This document shows, one piece after another, positions 7,428 to 9,915 of a DNA stretch of 9,915 bases. This stretch comes from Spirochaetales bacterium Spiro_01 (GTDB lineage Bacteria; Spirochaetota; Spirochaetia; Sphaerochaetales; Sphaerochaetaceae). Position 1 is the stretch's first letter; each line of letters starts with the position of its first letter. The DNA lies in contig LVBC01000196.1 in assembly GCA_001604265.1 (NCBI GenBank), positions 1 to 9,915 of the forward strand. Direction: 5' to 3'. A program made the position numbers and the translations under genes. A model generated the notes under the pieces. That model was not told the DNA's origin, did no database searches, and saw only the letters and a program-made list of their open reading frames with translations.

Positions 7428-7824
7428 GCCCTCCTCCTACACTGCGAACTTCCTGGCAAGCTGGGTTCCGAAGCTGCTCTCGCTGCTCTGTGCAATCCTG
7501 ATCTACGTGTCTGTCAGATACTTCAACATGTCCTCAAGGACCGTTGTCATTCCACTGGATGTCACGATGCCGCAGGACTCTTCGATTATAGCCGAATCCA
7601 CAATTCCATCCTCGGTCAGTGTTGTGATCAGCGGAAACGATCAGCTGATCTACATTGTAGACCCTGATGATATCGTGGCCTCTGCAGACTTCTCGGCCGT
7701 GAAGGAGAGCGGAATCGCAAGGATGCCTGTGGTGCTCACATACAACAACAAGGTGTTCAAGGATGCCTCGCTCACAGTAGCGGCAAGACCTGATGTGGTA
7801 AAGATCCTCTTCTCCAGCAAGTAA
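7411..7824 (+). CDS. cdaR: One-domain YbbR/CdaR-like membrane-anchored protein
   Basis: The 137-residue product has a short charged start, one membrane segment at about residues 20-36, and a single beta-rich region (about 42-135) with YbbR features: VVIPLDVTMP near the start, PSSVSVVISGNDQLI in the middle, and alternating hydrophobic strands. In Bacillus, CdaR (YbbR) has several such repeats outside the membrane and modulates the CdaA cyclase. Here only one repeat exists, and nothing suggests truncation: the stop is clean and truA follows after 11 bases. The start is fixed by a consensus ribosome site. The 17-base overlap with cdaA and the family pairing support a role as the CdaA partner; the symbol rests on that context. 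The topology predicted is a short cytoplasmic end with the domain in the periplasm. Confidence 0.8.
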   Translation: MKQANKPSSYTANFLASWVPKLLSLLCAILIYVSVRYFNMSSRTVVIPLDVTMPQDSSIIAESTIPSSVSVVISGNDQLIYIVDPDDIVASADFSAVKESGIARMPVVLTYNNKVFKDASLTVAARPDVVKILFSSK

Positions 7825-7835
7825 GAGTCCCGCCG

Positions 7836-8681
7836 ATGGCAAGAAGTGATTGGCATAGACCACAGGTCGAACCTGTTCCAGAGGACAAGAGAAGAATAAA
7901 GCTCACGATCAGCTATGATGGCTCGGCCTTCCATGGATGGCAGTGCCAGGATAATGGCGTCTCCGTCCAGGACACGATACAGAGGGCCCTGAATGATTTG
8001 ACAGGGCTTGAGATTTCCGTGCTCGGAAGTGGAAGAACGGACCGCGGGGTGCATGCCCTGGGCCAGGTGGCGCACTTCGATGTCCCAAGGACTGTTACTA
8101 TTCCGGCAGAGAAGTATGCAGTTGCACTGAACACAAAGCTTCCACAGAGCGTCAGGATCCTCTCCTCAGAGGAGTGCACTGGAGTCTTCCACGCACGCTT
8201 TACTGCCATGGCCCGAGAGTACAGGTACTATGTGAAGGCGAAGGAGGATATGCTTCCCTTCGATACAAGGCACATCGCAGGCGTGCACCATCTTCCTCCA
8301 ATAGAGCTGCTGAACTCATACGCTTCATTCATAAAGGGGACCCACGACTTTACTGCCTTCTGCTCTGCACGGGATGACTGTCCTTCGAAGTTCAGGGACA
8401 TCTACGAGTCCTTCTGGAGCGAGGAGAGGGATATCTATGGCAGGAGAGTCTACGTCTACACAGTCTGTGGAAATGCCTTCCTCTACCACCAGGTGAGGAG
8501 CATGGTCGGAACGATGCTCTCCCTTGGCCAGAATGGTTCACCAGCTGAGGCCTTCAGGGATATACTCGAGAGCAGACAGAGGTCGAAGGCACTGCAGACT
8601 GCAGTCTCGGATGGCCTCTATCTATCGAGGATAAGCTATGATGAAGAGGAGTACAGATGGTTCGAGGAGGATGTGGAATGA
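7836..8681 (+). CDS. truA: tRNA pseudouridine(38-40) synthase
   Basis: TruA converts uridines 38, 39 and 40 in the tRNA anticodon stem to pseudouridine. The 281-residue product has the family motifs in order: LTISYDGSAFHGWQ at 23-36, the catalytic loop GSGRTDRGVHALGQ with nucleophile D69, MAREYRYYV near 125-133, GTHDFTAFCS near 168-177, and the C-terminal NAFLYHQVRSMVGTM near 213-227. The N-terminus carries about 20 extra residues before RIKLTISYDG; no other start codon lies between, so the ATG at 7836 is kept although its ribosome site is poor. The gene follows ybbR after 11 bases, and its TGA overlaps the next gene's ATG (ATGA at 8678-8681). Confidence 0.96.
   Translation: MARSDWHRPQVEPVPEDKRRIKLTISYDGSAFHGWQCQDNGVSVQDTIQRALNDLTGLEISVLGSGRTDRGVHALGQVAHFDVPRTVTIPAEKYAVALNTKLPQSVRILSSEECTGVFHARFTAMAREYRYYVKAKEDMLPFDTRHIAGVHHLPPIELLNSYASFIKGTHDFTAFCSARDDCPSKFRDIYESFWSEERDIYGRRVYVYTVCGNAFLYHQVRSMVGTMLSLGQNGSPAEAFRDILESRQRSKALQTAVSDGLYLSRISYDEEEYRWFEEDVE
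8665..8670 (+). promoter_or_regulatory. Ribosome binding site that decides the UDG-like start
   Basis: AGGAGG lies 7 bases before the ATG at 8678 and within the end of truA. It favours that start over the in-frame ATG at 8657, which would place this site inside the coding region. Confidence 0.75.
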
Positions 8682-9406
8682 ACGCAGATGCCTATAGCTA
8701 CTTCCTCTCTCTACTGGATGAGGCCGAAAGGGCAATATCAAGGGACCCTCTTGCCGAAAGACTTCCTCTTTCGAGATATGTTGTCACAGTCAGGCAGGAG
8801 GAGAGTCCAAAGCCCGCTCCTGTTGCAAGAAGGAGTGTGCAGAAGGGAAACCTTTCTCCTCTTGCACTGGTGCGCGACTGCTATCTCAACTGCCACTCCT
8901 GTCCGCTCTGGCAGCAGCGCCTTCCAGAGGACCACCCTGGAGTCGGGACCTCTCATCCTCTGATAATGTTCGTTGTCGACAAGCGTCTTCCAGATGGCTC
9001 CTACCTGTATCCTGATTCGATGGCATACCTCGAGAGCTGGATCCGGGCACTCTGCCTTGAGAAGAACAGAGAGGTCCATCTGACCTCTGTGATCAAGTGC
9101 CCAGGTGGAGAGTTCGATATTGCTGAGGACTGCGTCAAGATCTTCGAGGCACAGGTGGATGCACTCTCTCCGAAGGCAATCGTCTTCCTCGGGGAGGCAG
9201 GAAGCCTGATAGCGACAGGAGATCCTGATATCTCGAAGCAGAGAGGAAGAGGCTTTTTGTACAGAGATGTTCCCTCCTTCGTCACCTATTCGCCTGATAT
9301 GGTGCTCGGCGACCAGAGTCTCAAGAGAGCTGTGTGGGACGATCTCAGGCTTGCAGCCTCCGCTGCAGGCATCACAGAGCGCAGAGCTGCAGCAAGGAAG
9401 GCGTGA
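8678..9406 (+). CDS. Family-4 uracil-DNA glycosylase-like protein with degenerate active site
   Basis: This 242-residue protein resembles family-4 uracil-DNA glycosylases, iron-sulfur enzymes that remove uracil from DNA. The likely cluster cysteines are C72 and C75 (NCHSCPLW), C141 (SVIKCPGG) and C152 (AEDC). Other family features remain: AIVFLGEAGSLI at 168-179, RGRGF at 189-193, and the C-terminal K216 and W220 preceding DDL. The active-site motifs do not match. Where GEAPG is expected after the first strand (IMFV) there is VDKRL; the usual asparagine before VVKC is S137; and the HP of the C-terminal motif reads YSPD. Residues 1-60 are a variable helical and proline-rich extension. I infer a DNA-binding or structural role, or altered chemistry. 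A distant member with shifted motifs is possible. The gene overlaps truA by 4 bases and priA by 1. Confidence 0.75.
   Translation: MNADAYSYFLSLLDEAERAISRDPLAERLPLSRYVVTVRQEESPKPAPVARRSVQKGNLSPLALVRDCYLNCHSCPLWQQRLPEDHPGVGTSHPLIMFVVDKRLPDGSYLYPDSMAYLESWIRALCLEKNREVHLTSVIKCPGGEFDIAEDCVKIFEAQVDALSPKAIVFLGEAGSLIATGDPDISKQRGRGFLYRDVPSFVTYSPDMVLGDQSLKRAVWDDLRLAASAAGITERRAAARKA
9394..9401 (+). promoter_or_regulatory. Ribosome binding site of priA
   Basis: AAGGAAGG lies just before the ATG at 9406, within the last codons of the UDG-like gene. It supports the ATG over the GTG at 9403. Confidence 0.6.
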
Positions 9407-9915
9407 TGTTCCTTACCTGCCTTGTGCCACTGCCTGTAGAGGGCACCTTCACATACCGATACGATGAGAGCCGTGAGGTCGTAGAAAAGGGCTTCAGAGT
9501 AACTGTTCCCTTCAAGAACAGGACAGTCACTGCCTATGTGCTATCGACCTCTGAGGAGACTGATGTCGACTACGAGATAAGACCGATAAGGAAGGTCGTC
9601 GACAAGGAGGCGGTCTTTACGGACGAGCTTGTGGACCTTGCAAGATGGATGGCCTCCTTCTATATGTGCACTCCCGGTCAGGTACTCTCTCTGATGATAC
9701 CTTCGGGAAAGAGGGAGAGCGAAAGCTCTATCTTCGATTCCGAAGACAGCTTCGTTCCAATTGAAAGGCTCCACTACCAGCAGGAGGAGGCGCTTCGGAC
9801 GATACTCTCTGGTCCAGGCCTCTACTATCTTTTCGGTGTGACAGGCTCAGGAAAGAGCGAGGTCTATCTCAGAGCTGCAGAGGAGATGATAAGAAGGGGA
9901 AAGCAGGTCATATAT
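9406..9915 (+). CDS. priA: Primosomal helicase PriA, 3' end missing
   Basis: PriA is the 3'-to-5' helicase that reloads the replisome at stalled forks. The visible 170 residues begin MFLTCLVPLPVEGTFTYRYD, the start of the 3'-end-binding domain, which runs to about residue 100 with VPFKNRTVTAYV near 34-45 and LARWMASFYMCTPGQVL near 78-94. The helicase domain follows directly, with LHYQQEEAL (122-130) and Walker A GVTGSGKSEVYL at 144-155. In the E. coli protein the Walker A lies roughly 80 residues further on because a winged-helix domain comes between; here residues 101-120 are only an acidic linker, so that domain appears to be missing. The reading frame runs off the window with no stop. The start shares one base with the preceding stop (TGATG), which implies translational coupling. 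Confidence 0.93.
   Translation, partial: MFLTCLVPLPVEGTFTYRYDESREVVEKGFRVTVPFKNRTVTAYVLSTSEETDVDYEIRPIRKVVDKEAVFTDELVDLARWMASFYMCTPGQVLSLMIPSGKRESESSIFDSEDSFVPIERLHYQQEEALRTILSGPGLYYLFGVTGSGKSEVYLRAAEEMIRRGKQVIY

Overview
This is a gene-dense bacterial chromosomal window of roughly balanced base composition, with no RNA genes, mobile elements or CRISPR array that I can see. The proteins are mostly housekeeping enzymes. A diadenylate cyclase followed by a very short YbbR protein, a cytosolic M16C (PreP-type) peptidase and an LPP20-like envelope protein together suggest a spirochaete, perhaps of the Sphaerochaeta group. That placement is an impression from gene content, not a proof.

Left part (1-2132). 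The window opens inside an LPP20/FlgT-like protein gene on the + strand. Its stop codon overlaps by 10 bases the end of a convergent endonuclease IV gene (nfo) on the - strand. nfo starts at 2068 and faces a 64-bp divergent spacer (2069-2132). The spacer holds a well-formed nfo promoter, whose predicted start site falls on the nfo start codon, and two overlapping inverted repeats.

Middle (2133-5033). A 966-residue M16C metallopeptidase gene reads rightward, away from nfo.

Right part (5079-9915). A perfect -10 box (TATAAT) precedes glpK. Six genes then run in the same direction with gaps of 11 bases or less, or with overlaps: glpK, cdaA (c-di-AMP synthase), a one-domain cdaR/ybbR, truA, a gene for a family-4 uracil-DNA glycosylase-like protein with its active-site motifs eroded, and priA, which is cut by the window end. 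The spacing argues for one transcript, with translational coupling at cdaA/ybbR, truA/UDG-like and UDG-like/priA.

Functionally the right part joins glycerol phosphorylation, c-di-AMP synthesis with its membrane regulator, tRNA pseudouridylation, and a DNA repair/replication restart pair. The most notable points are the UDG4-like protein that keeps its four cluster cysteines but lacks catalytic motifs, the compact PriA that appears to lack the winged-helix domain, the minimal CdaR, and the leaderless-looking nfo promoter with nested dyads.
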